Counted from the stretch's first letter, positions 40,913 through 51,024 are shown. The stretch: DNA of 64,000 bases from CAYSRC01 sp964446385 (GCA_964446385.1 CAYUOH010000010.1:21528-85527); one strand, 5' to 3'. Translations and numbers: made by a program. Notes: generated by a model from the sequence alone, not told the origin.

Positions 40913-41782
40913 TTACTCCTTGCCGTATATTACTGTTGTGCCTGCCGGAACAGAGTGAGTCAGCCAGACGTTTCCTCCGATAACACAATTGTCTCCGATT
41001 ACCGTAGTGCCGCCCAAGATGCTTGCACCGGAGTATATAATTACGTCGTTTCCAATATTCGGATGACGTTTTATTCCTTTTATAGGATTTCCGTTTTCAT
41101 CGTTTTCAAAGGATTTAGCACCCAGTGTTACGCACTGGTAAAGCTTCACACGATCCCCTATAACAGTAGTTTCACCGATTACTACTCCAGTGCCGTGATC
41201 TATGAAGAATTTTCTTCCGATAGTCGCGCCGGGATGAATATCAATCCCGGTGGAGGCATGTGCCTGCTCGGTCATCATTCGCGGTATAAGCGGAAGCTTA
41301 AGCTCATATAGCCTGTGGGCCATCCTGTAGATGCTGATTGCATCAAAGGCCGGATACGCAAGCATTATTTCTTCTTCGCTGACTGCGGCGGGGTCTCCTT
41401 CGTATGCGGCGGTAACGTCTTCACTGAGAAGAGCGGTTATCGACGGAAGTGAGGAGATGAATTCTTTCACAATATGTTCGGAACGTGCCTCGGCTTCAGA
41501 TCTGGACAGATTGGGATTAATCCCCGTAAAGACTTCTGAGGCCAAATCAAACAGCAGCATGGCAGCGCTGCTGATGTGGTTGCTCCGGAATGTCTGAAGA
41601 AGGCTGGGCTGTACGCTGACGCTTTGATAAATATTGGGATAAAGAGCGGAACGCGCGGCAAGTATAAATTGTGATACACGGTTTTTAAGTCCGAATCCTC
41701 CTATTCCGGAAGAACCTTCTGATATGTTATGCAATTCCTTTGATACTTCCTCGGAGATCGATGTAATCCAGTCGTTAATCAT
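40913..41782 (-). CDS. cysE: serine O-acetyltransferase (EpsC-like)
   Basis: This 289-residue enzyme makes O-acetylserine from serine and acetyl-CoA for cysteine synthesis. It has a long helical N-terminal domain and a C-terminal left-handed beta-helix with hexapeptide repeats (DIHPGATIGRKFFIDHG, VVIGETTVIGD, ILGGTTVIGDNCVIGG). The catalytic His lies in FIDHGTG. It follows cysK by 17 bases and is probably co-transcribed. It is longer than E. coli CysE in the N-terminus, as in EpsC-like proteins. Confidence 0.92.
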   Translation of the reverse strand: MINDWITSISEEVSKELHNISEGSSGIGGFGLKNRVSQFILAARSALYPNIYQSVSVQPSLLQTFRSNHISSAAMLLFDLASEVFTGINPNLSRSEAEARSEHIVKEFISSLPSITALLSEDVTAAYEGDPAAVSEEEIMLAYPAFDAISIYRMAHRLYELKLPLIPRMMTEQAHASTGIDIHPGATIGRKFFIDHGTGVVIGETTVIGDRVKLYQCVTLGAKSFENDENGNPIKGIKRHPNIGNDVIIYSGASILGGTTVIGDNCVIGGNVWLTHSVPAGTTVIYGKE

Positions 41783-41799
41783 GATATTCCTTCTTTGAT

Positions 41800-42735
41800 T
41801 TATAATTCTGCCGTGAAAAGATCGGTGCTGAGATAACGCTCTCCGCTGTCAGCCAGAAGAAGAGCGATGTTTTTACCTTTGTATTCCGGCCCCTTGAAAA
41901 TATTTGCGGCAGCGGCAAGAACCGCACCAGAGGATATTCCCACCAGGAGACCTTCAAGAGAGGCTGCATCACGGGCAAGGGCGTATGCCTCCTTCCATCC
42001 GACGTCTGCAATCCGGTCGTAAACAGAGGCATCCAGTATTGACGGAATAAAGTCCGCGCCGATACCCTGAAGCTTATGTGAGCCACTTTGCCCTTTGCTG
42101 AGAAGAGGAGAATCCTCAGGCTCGACACCGATAATTTGTATACAGGGGATATGTTCTTTTAAGTAGCGGCCGGTGCCGGTGAGGGTTCCGCCGGTACCGA
42201 TTGATGCAACAAAAAATGAAAGGTCTCCGTCAAAGTCCGATACAAGCTCGGGCCCCGTGGAACAGTAGTGCGCCATGGCGTTGGATTCATTGTCAAACTG
42301 TCCCGGAATAAAGCTGTTGTTTATCTCGCAATGAAGTTGCTTTGCTTTTGCGATACAACCCGACATTCCCTCTTTACCGGGTGTCAGAACAATCTCAGCC
42401 CCGTATGCCGCGGCCAACAATCTGCGTTCCCGGCTCATGGTGTCCGGCATGACCAGAATCATTTTGTATCCTCTTACGGCACAGATAGCCGCAAGAGATA
42501 TACCCGTGTTGCCGGAGGTCGGTTCTATTAAGGTGGCACCGGGTTTAATCAGACCCTGCTTTACGGCTTCGTCCAGCATACCTTTAGCGGCACGATCCTT
42601 GGCACTGCCGGTTGGATTAAGATATTCCGGCTTGGCGTATAGATTGCAGGAAAGCCCGTATTTATTTTCGATATTCTTAAGACGTACACAGGGGGTTCCG
42701 CCTATTATCTCGTCTATGGAATTAAAGAGTTTCAT
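41800..42735 (-). CDS. cysK: cysteine synthase (O-acetylserine sulfhydrylase)
   Basis: This 311-residue PLP enzyme joins sulfide to O-acetylserine. The Schiff-base lysine is in NPTGSAKDRAA (about residue 46). The substrate loop EPTSGNTGI and the phosphate-binding GTGGTLTGTG motif are present. It is the first gene of cysK-cysE and has a plausible promoter. The pairing lets the two enzymes act as the cysteine synthase complex, though the C-terminal tail of CysE that docks in CysK was not tested. Confidence 0.95.
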   Translation of the reverse strand: MKLFNSIDEIIGGTPCVRLKNIENKYGLSCNLYAKPEYLNPTGSAKDRAAKGMLDEAVKQGLIKPGATLIEPTSGNTGISLAAICAVRGYKMILVMPDTMSRERRLLAAAYGAEIVLTPGKEGMSGCIAKAKQLHCEINNSFIPGQFDNESNAMAHYCSTGPELVSDFDGDLSFFVASIGTGGTLTGTGRYLKEHIPCIQIIGVEPEDSPLLSKGQSGSHKLQGIGADFIPSILDASVYDRIADVGWKEAYALARDAASLEGLLVGISSGAVLAAAANIFKGPEYKGKNIALLLADSGERYLSTDLFTAEL

Positions 42736-42769
42736 TGATTTCTTTCTGCTTTATTTTAATTATAGGTGA

Positions 42770-42798
42770 ATTTTATACTTGATTGGTATCCTTGTCAA
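42770..42798 (-). promoter_or_regulatory. promoter of cysK-cysE
   Basis: On the minus strand a consensus TTGACA, a 17-base spacer and TAAAAT lie about 40 bases before the cysK ATG. Confidence 0.5.
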
Positions 42799-42920
42799 TT
42801 TAGTTGTTACCGACAAAAACTAATTACGAAACAGCTGTATCTGTTCTTGAAGGATTTCGGTAAACATTTTATAATAAATTATGTAATGTTATTTGATATC
42901 TGATATATGAAGGAGTTTTC

Positions 42921-45005
42921 ATGAAAAAACTCGGGGTTACAAAATCAGCGGCGCTGTATCTTGTCGCTTTGTCAATATTCTGGGCTTCAGGAGGTTCTTT
43001 TATTCTGGGCGCTCCTGTCCTTGACGCTCTGAAAGTACTTGCGTTTCTGCTATGTGCGGTCGCATTGCCCGGCGTTGCGATTTTGAAACTTTCCGGGGCT
43101 CGTTTCACACCGCTTGAAGCAATGCTTTGCAGTTTTGCGCTGGGCTTAACCGGTCTGACTATTGTTTATTTCTGTTTTGCCCCCTGGGGTTTAATGCAAT
43201 ATGCAAAGTTTGCTGTATATGTCTATGCTCTTGCAGGATCAACCGGTGCCGTTCTTCTTTTTAAAAAGAAACTGAGTTATTTCAATGATGACGGTGAAAC
43301 CCGTATTGCACTCATTTTCGGCACTGTTGCACTGATATTGACTTTCCTTATGCTGTCCGCCAACACAATCAATCCGGAACTGACAGGAACTCGTTACTTC
43401 TTCCACGACACGCTAAATGGAGTAACATTAACCACAAGCGCTGCTAACGGATTTCCTCTCAAGGTGCTTCAGATGTCCGGCACTGAAAACCGTTACCATC
43501 TTTTCTATTTCATTTATACCGGGTTGATGCATCTCGCAACGGACATACCGTCCTTTGAGGTGGTTACAAAATATTCCCTTATCGCAATTTCTCCGATGAT
43601 TATCTGCGGGTTAGTCGCTTTAGCTAAGCGCATTCTCCGCAACAACGTCATCGTTTCGGTGACTGCGTTTATCCTTGTCTTTTTCTCATCCGGGAACTTT
43701 GCTCATTATCTTTACAAGGATACCATAGGTTATCCCTACGGTCTGGCTCTGGCTCTTGTGACGGTAATTGTTTTCCTCCGCGCGGAGGAAAACTCCCAAA
43801 AAACGTACAGTACGTATTATTATCTTTCCGTTATATTCCTGCTGATGACACTGGGTGCAAAAGGCCCGGTCGCCGTTACGCTGCTTTTCGGAATGTGTCT
43901 TGTCCTTCTTTTCGATTTAATCCGTTATAAACAGTGGAATGTCATTCCAAAAGGTTTGATTTACACGGTTACGTTCCTCCTTCTGTACTATGTGGTTTAC
44001 TGGGGCGATGTTAATGACAGCATGAGCTGGTCTCCTATTTATACTGCAATACGAACTTCTTTCTCAGGCTGGCTTTTTAAGATCGGACTTCCAGAATGGG
44101 CTGTTCATATACTTGCTCCTCTTCAATGGTCCGTTTTTTATGATTTAACCATTTTTGCAGCTTTTGTGATGATGCTTATTCTGGTGAAGCATTTTACAGA
44201 AAACGAAAAAGAGACCTTTGAGATATTTACCATGGGAGGCTGCTTCATCGGCCTGCTTCTGATGAACCTCTTCAAACAGATGGGCAGCAGTGAGATATAT
44301 TTTGCGAATATCATGGTGCCGTTTGCATTGATAGCGCTTTTCTATTTTACAGGGAAGTATATCGGCAGGCCGAAAAAGAACGCTTTTGCGGTAATAGTTT
44401 TGATTCTTGTTGTTAGTTTTTCTGTCGGCACTTATTTCTCAGAAAGATGGCAGATTTACTTCGGGGGTTTAAAACAAAGTGATATTGTTACCCGTACAGA
44501 AGATATATCCGACAGCTTTGTCCATTCCAGGTTTTTTTATGATCCTTCCACAGAAGACGCGACCATAGATCATCTCTTACTGGAGGACGATATAGGAATT
44601 TACATTACTCCGGACGAATACGAGGCTTATATATGGATACGTGAAAATACTCCTGCAGATTCGGTTTTGGTCGATGGTCATTATCTCAAGTTCAACAAGT
44701 ATTTTTACGGCGGAACATTTACGGAACGGGCCTTCTATCTTGAGGGCTACGGGTTCGTAACCATGGAGGATACCAATGACAACACGAAGGAAAAAATCGA
44801 ACGTGATACTGTAATAAGGTTTTTCTTCACAGAGGAAGACGAGGGATATATTGCTTCAATGTCCCGCCGGGGCTGCAATTATCTGATAGTGTCGGAATTT
44901 GTAAGCCCTGGTCTTAAGGACAAAATTACAGACAAATGGTGCAATGTTGTTTTTCAGAATGATATTGTAACGGTCTACAAAATACATGAGTTAAGCTGGG
45001 ACTAA
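42921..45005 (+). CDS. large polytopic membrane protein, GT-C glycosyltransferase-like
   Basis: This 694-residue protein has about a dozen membrane helices to residue 510 or so, followed by a soluble outer domain. The outer loop after the fourth or fifth helix (ELTGTRYFFHDTLNGVTLTT) and the later domain (YEAYIWIRENTPADSVLVDG) resemble GT-C-fold lipid-linked glycosyltransferases. It is followed after 13 bases by a GT2 enzyme that would make the lipid-phosphate sugar donor. The pair probably adds a sugar to a cell-surface polymer. No signature proves the reaction. A GAAGGAG site precedes the ATG. Confidence 0.65.
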   Translation: MKKLGVTKSAALYLVALSIFWASGGSFILGAPVLDALKVLAFLLCAVALPGVAILKLSGARFTPLEAMLCSFALGLTGLTIVYFCFAPWGLMQYAKFAVYVYALAGSTGAVLLFKKKLSYFNDDGETRIALIFGTVALILTFLMLSANTINPELTGTRYFFHDTLNGVTLTTSAANGFPLKVLQMSGTENRYHLFYFIYTGLMHLATDIPSFEVVTKYSLIAISPMIICGLVALAKRILRNNVIVSVTAFILVFFSSGNFAHYLYKDTIGYPYGLALALVTVIVFLRAEENSQKTYSTYYYLSVIFLLMTLGAKGPVAVTLLFGMCLVLLFDLIRYKQWNVIPKGLIYTVTFLLLYYVVYWGDVNDSMSWSPIYTAIRTSFSGWLFKIGLPEWAVHILAPLQWSVFYDLTIFAAFVMMLILVKHFTENEKETFEIFTMGGCFIGLLLMNLFKQMGSSEIYFANIMVPFALIALFYFTGKYIGRPKKNAFAVIVLILVVSFSVGTYFSERWQIYFGGLKQSDIVTRTEDISDSFVHSRFFYDPSTEDATIDHLLLEDDIGIYITPDEYEAYIWIRENTPADSVLVDGHYLKFNKYFYGGTFTERAFYLEGYGFVTMEDTNDNTKEKIERDTVIRFFFTEEDEGYIASMSRRGCNYLIVSEFVSPGLKDKITDKWCNVVFQNDIVTVYKIHELSWD

Positions 45006-45018
45006 GAGGTTAATGAAT

Positions 45019-45960
45019 ATGGAAAAAATAGCAGTTCTGATTCCCTGTTACAACGAGGAGGTTACCGTTTCTAAAGTGGTATACGATTTTAGAAAATGCC
45101 TCCCTGAGGCAACGGTATACGTTTATGACAACAATTCCACCGACAGGACGGCGCAGCTCGCCCGTGAAGCCGGTGCGGTTGTCCGAAGCGAAACCAGACA
45201 GGGAAAAGGCAGCGTTATGCGTACGATGTTCCGTGAAATTGACGCACACTGCTATATTCTCGTGGATGGTGACGATACTTATCCGGCGGAATCCGCACCC
45301 GAAATGTGCAGGCTTATACTTGAGGAAAGTGCGGATATGGTCATAGGCGACCGCCTTTCCGGGACATATTTCACTGAAAACAAACGTCCTATGCATAATA
45401 TAGGCAACCGCGTGGTGCGCAGCCTTGTGAACCGGCTGTTCAACGGTGACGTTGTGGATATTATGTCCGGATATCGTGCCTTCAGCTATCTTTTTATTAA
45501 AACATATCCGGTTCTGTCGAACGGTTTTGAGGTCGAAACTGAAATGACTATTCACGCCTTGGACAAGAATCTGAAACTTGCTAATCTGCCCATTATTTAC
45601 CGGGATCGTCCACAAGGCAGCGAATCCAAACTGAATACTGTTTCCGATGGGACACGTGTGCTGAAAACAATTGTTAAGCTGTTTCGGGACTATCGGCCTC
45701 TTGCGTTTTTCGGTCTTGTGTCGCTTGTTCTAGTGGCCGTTGCGTTAATTATGATTATTCCCATTATTGCGGAATATATCCGGACTGGTCTGGTCCCCAG
45801 ATTTCCCACACTTTTTATGGCCGGGTTCATTGGAATCGGAGGCCTTCTGTCGCTTATCTGCGGCTTTATTCTTGATACAATTGCAGCCAGGGACAGACGG
45901 GATTTCGAGTTTAAGCTTCAGGCTGTTGATAACCAGAGAATACAGAGTATATCACGGTGA
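45019..45960 (+). CDS. family 2 glycosyltransferase with two C-terminal membrane helices
   Basis: This 313-residue protein has a GT2 domain (IAVLIPCYNEE; DxD-type motif LVDGDDTYPAE near residues 85-95) and two membrane helices in the C-terminal third, like dolichyl/undecaprenyl-phosphate sugar synthases. I start at the second ATG (45019) because AGAGG is nine bases before it and only three before the first (45013). It would make a polyprenyl-phosphate sugar for the upstream membrane protein. A terminator follows. Confidence 0.88.
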   Translation: MEKIAVLIPCYNEEVTVSKVVYDFRKCLPEATVYVYDNNSTDRTAQLAREAGAVVRSETRQGKGSVMRTMFREIDAHCYILVDGDDTYPAESAPEMCRLILEESADMVIGDRLSGTYFTENKRPMHNIGNRVVRSLVNRLFNGDVVDIMSGYRAFSYLFIKTYPVLSNGFEVETEMTIHALDKNLKLANLPIIYRDRPQGSESKLNTVSDGTRVLKTIVKLFRDYRPLAFFGLVSLVLVAVALIMIIPIIAEYIRTGLVPRFPTLFMAGFIGIGGLLSLICGFILDTIAARDRRDFEFKLQAVDNQRIQSISR

Positions 45961-45976
45961 GTATGATAATATGATT

Positions 45977-46010
45977 AAAGGCGCTCCTGATTATATTCAG
46001 GAGCGCCTTT
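45977..46010. terminator. bidirectional terminator between GT2 and the hydratase
   Basis: A 14-bp stem AAAGGCGCTCCTGA/TCAGGAGCGCCTTT with a six-base loop, followed by TTGCTTTT on +. It lies between convergent genes. Confidence 0.88.
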
Positions 46011-46023
46011 TGCTTTTCTGCGG

Positions 46024-48324
46024 CTATTTTCCAAGATACAGTTTCTGGTTATAGTTGATCAGACATCCGGCCTTTACTATAGCTTTTTCGTCGTCGGTCA
46101 TATCTGCAATAAAGAGTGTAATCTGTTTGCCTTTTCCGTTTCCGTTTTTGATCACGTATGCCGGTATACTTTCCATGTTTCCGTCCAGTGCTAAAAGAAC
46201 GGAGGGGACATATATGTAATCATCTACATCAAAGGAGGGTTCTTCTTTCATCTGGAAAGGAAGCATGCCCCAGTTGATTAGATTGCTGCGGTATCTTTTG
46301 GTTGCGTATTCGCTGGTGATATTGGCTAAGCCGCCCAGAACTCTCTGACAGCTTGCTGCCTGTTCCCTGGCGGAACCGTCGCCCGGCTTTACCGCGTATA
46401 TCATCGATCCGATTTCTATCGAGTAAGGATTTACATTATGACCTTCTATTCCGGAAATAACGTCAAATACCGATGAGAGTTCGGGATGATTCTCAAATAA
46501 AGACTTCCCTGAACAGCGGTCATTTTCCATAGCGAACACCGCTTTAGAACGTCCGACATATTCTGGATCTCTTCTTGACAGAGTAAACTCCGCGAGGCCA
46601 AGAGGATTCGAACGGTATGATGAGGTTTCTCCGGAGGGAATCAGCTCGTCCGTCGTGGTTACAGGATCCATTATTTTACTGCAGACTCTCAGAAGAATAC
46701 TGTCAGAAAGAGTGCTCATTTCAGGCCAGTCCTTAATGTTAGGACCGTAAATCAGCTTTGCTTTAGTTTCGGATTTTCCGAAGTTATTGAAAATGCGATT
46801 GTTGTATACATCTCCGTAGAATTTGTATTCGGGGACGTTTCCCCATCCGTCAAAAACCTCGGCGGAGGTTAGAATACCGCCGGCCGCGGTTGTGGCTGCG
46901 ATAGAACGGGCGTCCATTAGAGCTACCGCAGACATCTGTCCGCTACCTGGTTTGCTTCCCTCGCGGTTGGGGAAATTTCGGGTGGAATGTCTGACCGAAA
47001 GACCGTTGTTGCAGGGTGTATCACCCGCACCGAAGCACGGACCGCAGAACGCAGTGCGGACCACCGCACCGGATTGCATCAGGTCGGTCATAAAGCCTTT
47101 CAGAGTCAGGAAAACGTTGACTGGCTGGGATGCGGGATACACAGACAGAGTGTACTCGTCGTTGCCGCAGCTTCGGCCTTTAAGAAGTAGTGCAGCCTCT
47201 GCGATATTGGTATAGCTGCCCCCGGCACATCCTGCAATCACGCCCTGCTGAACCTTCAGTTTTCCGTTTTCTATCTTGTCAAGAAGAGAATAATTTACAC
47301 GTCCTCCGGACACCTCTGCGGCATGTTTTTCCACCGTAGCAAGAATGTCGCTGAGATTGCTGTTCAGTTCGTCAATTTCATACACATTGGAGGGATGGAA
47401 GGGAAGGGCAATCATCGGCTTTATTGTGGAAAGATCAATGCGGATACACCCGTCATAATACGCAATAACAGAGGGATTGAGATGCTTGTAATCACCCGCC
47501 CTGCCGTGATTGTCGAGATAATCGAATGTCTTTTCATCTGTTACCCAGATGGAACTCAGACAAGTGGTCTCGGTTGTCATTACATCGATACCGCAACGGT
47601 ATTCGGCGTCCATGGACTTCACACCCGGCCCTACGAATTCCATGACTTTGTTTTTTACATAAGAGTTGGCAAACACCGCTCCGACTATAGCAAGGGCAAT
47701 ATCCTGGGGACCTACGAAGGGCTGAGGTTTACCTTCAAGATATACGGCGACAACCTCTGGCATATTCACATCATAAGTAGCACCGAGCAGCTGTTTGACC
47801 AATTCTCCGCCACCTTCTCCGATGGCCACGGTCCCCAGAGCACCGTAACGAGTGTGCGAGTCGCTGCCGAGAATCATTTTCCCGCATCCGGCGAACATTT
47901 CCCGCATATACTGATGGATTACGGCCATATGTGGAGGTACGTAGATCCCGCCGTATTTTTTTGCGGAGGACAGACCAAACATGTGATCGTCTTCGTTAAT
48001 AGTTCCCCCGACGGCGCTGAGAGAATTGTGGCAGTTTGTCAAAATATATGGTATTGGGAAATGAGTCATTCCGCTCGCTTTGGCAGTTTGTATAATTCCC
48101 ACATACGTTATATCGTGTGAAGCCAGAGAATCGAATTTCAAAGACAGTTTTTCATCATTGCCGGACACGTTGTGGGCCTGAAGAATACTATATGCTATGG
48201 TACCTTTTTTCGCTTCTGATCTGTTGAAAGATTGTTTACCGGAAAATCGTACGTTTGCTTCTTCTTCCGGAACTATTTCTTTTCCGTTTAGCAGATATAT
48301 GCCCTTATCATACAGTCTAACCAT
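46024..48324 (-). CDS. aconitase-family hydratase
   Basis: This 766-residue protein has the aconitase fold signatures. The 4Fe-4S cysteines lie in GCAGGSYTN and FCGPCFGAGD, and the substrate segment GSDSHTRYGALG is present. It is shorter than AcnA and close to the clostridial proteins named hydratase. In an operon with isocitrate dehydrogenase the natural reaction is citrate to isocitrate, giving the oxidative branch of an incomplete citric acid cycle towards 2-oxoglutarate. It is the last gene of icd-rex-GT-membrane protein-hydratase. No citrate synthase is in the window. Confidence 0.85.
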   Translation of the reverse strand: MVRLYDKGIYLLNGKEIVPEEEANVRFSGKQSFNRSEAKKGTIAYSILQAHNVSGNDEKLSLKFDSLASHDITYVGIIQTAKASGMTHFPIPYILTNCHNSLSAVGGTINEDDHMFGLSSAKKYGGIYVPPHMAVIHQYMREMFAGCGKMILGSDSHTRYGALGTVAIGEGGGELVKQLLGATYDVNMPEVVAVYLEGKPQPFVGPQDIALAIVGAVFANSYVKNKVMEFVGPGVKSMDAEYRCGIDVMTTETTCLSSIWVTDEKTFDYLDNHGRAGDYKHLNPSVIAYYDGCIRIDLSTIKPMIALPFHPSNVYEIDELNSNLSDILATVEKHAAEVSGGRVNYSLLDKIENGKLKVQQGVIAGCAGGSYTNIAEAALLLKGRSCGNDEYTLSVYPASQPVNVFLTLKGFMTDLMQSGAVVRTAFCGPCFGAGDTPCNNGLSVRHSTRNFPNREGSKPGSGQMSAVALMDARSIAATTAAGGILTSAEVFDGWGNVPEYKFYGDVYNNRIFNNFGKSETKAKLIYGPNIKDWPEMSTLSDSILLRVCSKIMDPVTTTDELIPSGETSSYRSNPLGLAEFTLSRRDPEYVGRSKAVFAMENDRCSGKSLFENHPELSSVFDVISGIEGHNVNPYSIEIGSMIYAVKPGDGSAREQAASCQRVLGGLANITSEYATKRYRSNLINWGMLPFQMKEEPSFDVDDYIYVPSVLLALDGNMESIPAYVIKNGNGKGKQITLFIADMTDDEKAIVKAGCLINYNQKLYLGK

Positions 48325-48326
48325 TT

Positions 48327-48866
48327 TTATTTTTCCTTTATTAAACCGGGACGAATTCTGTTTATATACAGAAGCTGCGTCCTTGTAATCATTTTGTCAT
48401 ACAGCAGAAAAGTTATGTTGCCGGCCACCACCAGAAGGATAATCATTAAGGAGGTCATCTCCTCAAAATCGGCAGCTATAGCCGGAACAGTAAAAATAAA
48501 GGTTACGACAAAATACAGCCCTGTTACCGAGAAATTAAAAAGAAGCAGTTTTGCAGTGAATTTCAGAAAGACCGGACTGAATTTTTCCAGATACTGCCGT
48601 ATGATCGGGTAATAGCCGAAGAACACCGCAAAAATCAGGGACGCCTCCTTGTCCGGAGATAGAATGAGCGCGAGGAACGCTACGGCAAAATACATCAGTA
48701 AACTTTGACGAGTTCCCAATTCGATATGGATTATCATCACACACAAAGATGCCAGAACAGGGGATACGTAAGTCGTGAAAGGAATAATTCCTCCCAGGAA
48801 CATAACAGCCACCGCGACTGCGCTTAATACTCCCCCCAGAGCGATTTTGTAGCTTTTTTCTCTCAT
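48327..48866 (-). CDS. multi-pass membrane protein of unknown function
   Basis: This 179-residue protein has five or six predicted membrane helices. It starts with a short basic tail (MREKSYKIALGGVLSAVAVA), like ECF-transporter S components and related small membrane proteins, but no binding motif is clear. Its start overlaps the stop of the upstream glycosyltransferase by one base, and its own stop lies two bases before the hydratase start. The tight operon context suggests shared regulation rather than a known complex. Confidence 0.65.
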   Translation of the reverse strand: MREKSYKIALGGVLSAVAVAVMFLGGIIPFTTYVSPVLASLCVMIIHIELGTRQSLLMYFAVAFLALILSPDKEASLIFAVFFGYYPIIRQYLEKFSPVFLKFTAKLLLFNFSVTGLYFVVTFIFTVPAIAADFEEMTSLMIILLVVAGNITFLLYDKMITRTQLLYINRIRPGLIKEK

Positions 48867-50383
48867 TATGCAGTCTTTTTATTGGTGCCCATGAAGGTGC
48901 CTTTCTTCAGACTAACGTCACTGCTGAGAAGAACGGCGGCAATTACTACAGTAATCGGCAAAAAGTTGAAAAGATACCTGGACCGTGCTTCCCAGATCCA
49001 TTCGAATATCATCAGCCCAAGGCAGCTAGTTGAAAAAGGAAGGAGTTTCAGCCCAAGCGTTTTCTTCATTGCAGCTAGCAATCCGGATATAGAAACGCAA
49101 ATCCACATCAGAAGGTATAGGAACTGATACGCGTAGGAAGTATATATAGTATTGCTACCATCCCACTCCAGCCAGTTATCGAGTAGGGAGTCGTCTTTTC
49201 TGTCACGCATGAGTTTCATGGTGGCAAAATAGCTTCCGTCTCCGTAGATGAACTCCATTTTTGAATCCAGATGCTTAAGCATTCCGGGAATTCCCATATC
49301 GGATATTCTGGTTTTTATTTCTTCCCAGACCATTTCTTCGCGCTGTTCTGCCGGGAAACTCAGTGTAAGCTGATAATCCGGATCATGATAATTTCCGTTG
49401 CCGTGAAGACCCATCATTATCCAGTGTGCCTTGGGTATGGTGCCGTATTTGTCTGTATGTGGCATCTCATCGCTGCTTTTTACCAGGGAATTTAGCGGAA
49501 TATATACCGAGGTAAAGGCTAGTACAATTACCAGAAGGCAGCACAGAGATTCTTTGTATTTTTTGGATAGGATGATATCAATAATCACCGCGACAAGCGC
49601 GATGACAACGCTGATTTTTAATTGAGCACCTAAGGCACAAAGCCCTGACATTAATGCCAGAATCAGGGCAGTGTACAGCGGTTTCTTTTGACCGTCGCTC
49701 ACGCACTTCCATAGATAAAGTGTCAGGACGGGAAACAGCATAGTCAGAGTATCCGTATAATACATAGCGCTGTATCCCAGAATGGGAAGCGTCAAAAGGC
49801 AGAGAAACAATGCGCAAATTCCTGCGCGTTTCTTTCCGACAATTTTCGCAGCCGTAAGGCAGGCGAAAATTATGGAAAGGTCAATCATAACCACGTTAAA
49901 AACACATGCGCCGTATGCCACACTTTTCACGCCGATAGTTCTTAAAAAGGACATAACTCCGACAATAACAAAATATAAAGGAGCATTGTTGCTGAACAGG
50001 CAGTAGTACTTTTCATTTGTTACTGCAGCGTTCAAACCGAACATAATCTTAAAAGCAGCAGAGCGGGCGACAATAGAAAAATCCCATTCCGGAATGTTAC
50101 TAAAGCTTATCTGGAACACGTAAGCCAACCGCAGCTGTAGAATGAAATAGAGCACACAGGCAAGAATAACAAGTCCGGTGTTGATAACTGTCATTGATTT
50201 ACTCAATGAGGGTTTTCTGTGACCGACAGCGAACGCAGTTAAAGCGATCGCACTGGATCCAATAAATACGATCAATGGTTTAAGCTCGAAGAAACAGCTG
50301 GCCCTGAATAAAGAAATAGAGGCTGCATAAGCAAACAGCGCAAAGCAGATACCGCCGGTAACTCTTTTTAAACCGGTACTCAT
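48866..50383 (-). CDS. GT-C-type membrane glycosyltransferase (ArnT/RgtA-like)
   Basis: This 505-residue integral membrane protein has about eleven helices. The early outer loop contains FSNIPEWDFSIV, a position where GT-C enzymes carry a catalytic acidic residue. Later outer segments (IPLNSLVKSSDEMPHTDKYG) also fit lipid-linked sugar transferases. The start overlaps the rex stop by four bases (ATGA). It would add a sugar from a polyprenyl-phosphate donor to an envelope acceptor. The acceptor and donor are unknown, and its place between rex and a hydratase is unexplained. Confidence 0.7.
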   Translation of the reverse strand: MSTGLKRVTGGICFALFAYAASISLFRASCFFELKPLIVFIGSSAIALTAFAVGHRKPSLSKSMTVINTGLVILACVLYFILQLRLAYVFQISFSNIPEWDFSIVARSAAFKIMFGLNAAVTNEKYYCLFSNNAPLYFVIVGVMSFLRTIGVKSVAYGACVFNVVMIDLSIIFACLTAAKIVGKKRAGICALFLCLLTLPILGYSAMYYTDTLTMLFPVLTLYLWKCVSDGQKKPLYTALILALMSGLCALGAQLKISVVIALVAVIIDIILSKKYKESLCCLLVIVLAFTSVYIPLNSLVKSSDEMPHTDKYGTIPKAHWIMMGLHGNGNYHDPDYQLTLSFPAEQREEMVWEEIKTRISDMGIPGMLKHLDSKMEFIYGDGSYFATMKLMRDRKDDSLLDNWLEWDGSNTIYTSYAYQFLYLLMWICVSISGLLAAMKKTLGLKLLPFSTSCLGLMIFEWIWEARSRYLFNFLPITVVIAAVLLSSDVSLKKGTFMGTNKKTA

Positions 50384-51024
50384 TCTTCTTTCCCACCAAT
50401 CATGGTGTTGACGTTATAGCTGAGTGTCATGATGCTGTCAATCAGATGTACATTTTCCACCGTAGCCGTTTTTTCATCCAGAACAAGCTCGGTCTGGCTG
50501 AAATTCCAGAATCCTTTTATCCCGAGTCCGGACAGATGTTCTGCGACGGATTGTGCATGTCCACCGGGGATACACAGAATTGCCAGTTTCGGCTTTTTTT
50601 CTTTACAAAAAGAATCCAACTCGGTCATCGGCATAATACTCAGAGACGGATTGGATTCCATTATTTCGCAGTTGGATTTGTCAAAAAGCCCAATAATGGA
50701 AATCCCTTTGGAATCAAATAAAAAGGAAGAAAGGGCACGTCCCAGATTCCCGATGCCTATAATTATCGTGTCAATATGGTTGTCAAGATACAGAATTTTT
50801 TCTATTTCGGAAGCGAGCTGGCTGACGTTGTAGCCGTATCCCTGCTGACCGAACCCGCCGAAACAGTTTAAATCATGACGGATTTGAGAGGCAGTCAGCT
50901 GCATGTGGGCTGCAAGCTCTCCGGATGAAATCCGGACAACGCCGTTTTTCTTCAGAGTACTTAGATATCTGTAATATCGTGGAAGACGTCGGATTACAGA
51001 AATAGAAACATTTTCAGCGGACAT
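50380..51024 (-). CDS. rex: redox-sensing transcriptional repressor Rex
   Basis: This 214-residue protein has an N-terminal winged helix (residues about 1-75, LTASQIRHDLNCFGGFGQQGYGY) and a Rossmann domain with IIGIGNLGRALSSF. Rex senses the NADH/NAD+ ratio and represses fermentation and respiration genes when NAD+ is high. It sits in an operon six bases after isocitrate dehydrogenase, so it may be co-regulated with the NADH-producing step. I found no perfect Rex operator upstream of the operon. Confidence 0.95.
   Translation of the reverse strand: MSAENVSISVIRRLPRYYRYLSTLKKNGVVRISSGELAAHMQLTASQIRHDLNCFGGFGQQGYGYNVSQLASEIEKILYLDNHIDTIIIGIGNLGRALSSFLFDSKGISIIGLFDKSNCEIMESNPSLSIMPMTELDSFCKEKKPKLAILCIPGGHAQSVAEHLSGLGIKGFWNFSQTELVLDEKTATVENVHLIDSIMTLSYNVNTMIGGKEE

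Noticed and set aside
46823..48120. Several + strand open frames inside the hydratase gene, up to 265 codons
   Set aside because: They are shadows of a long conserved aconitase-family gene and show no motifs of their own.
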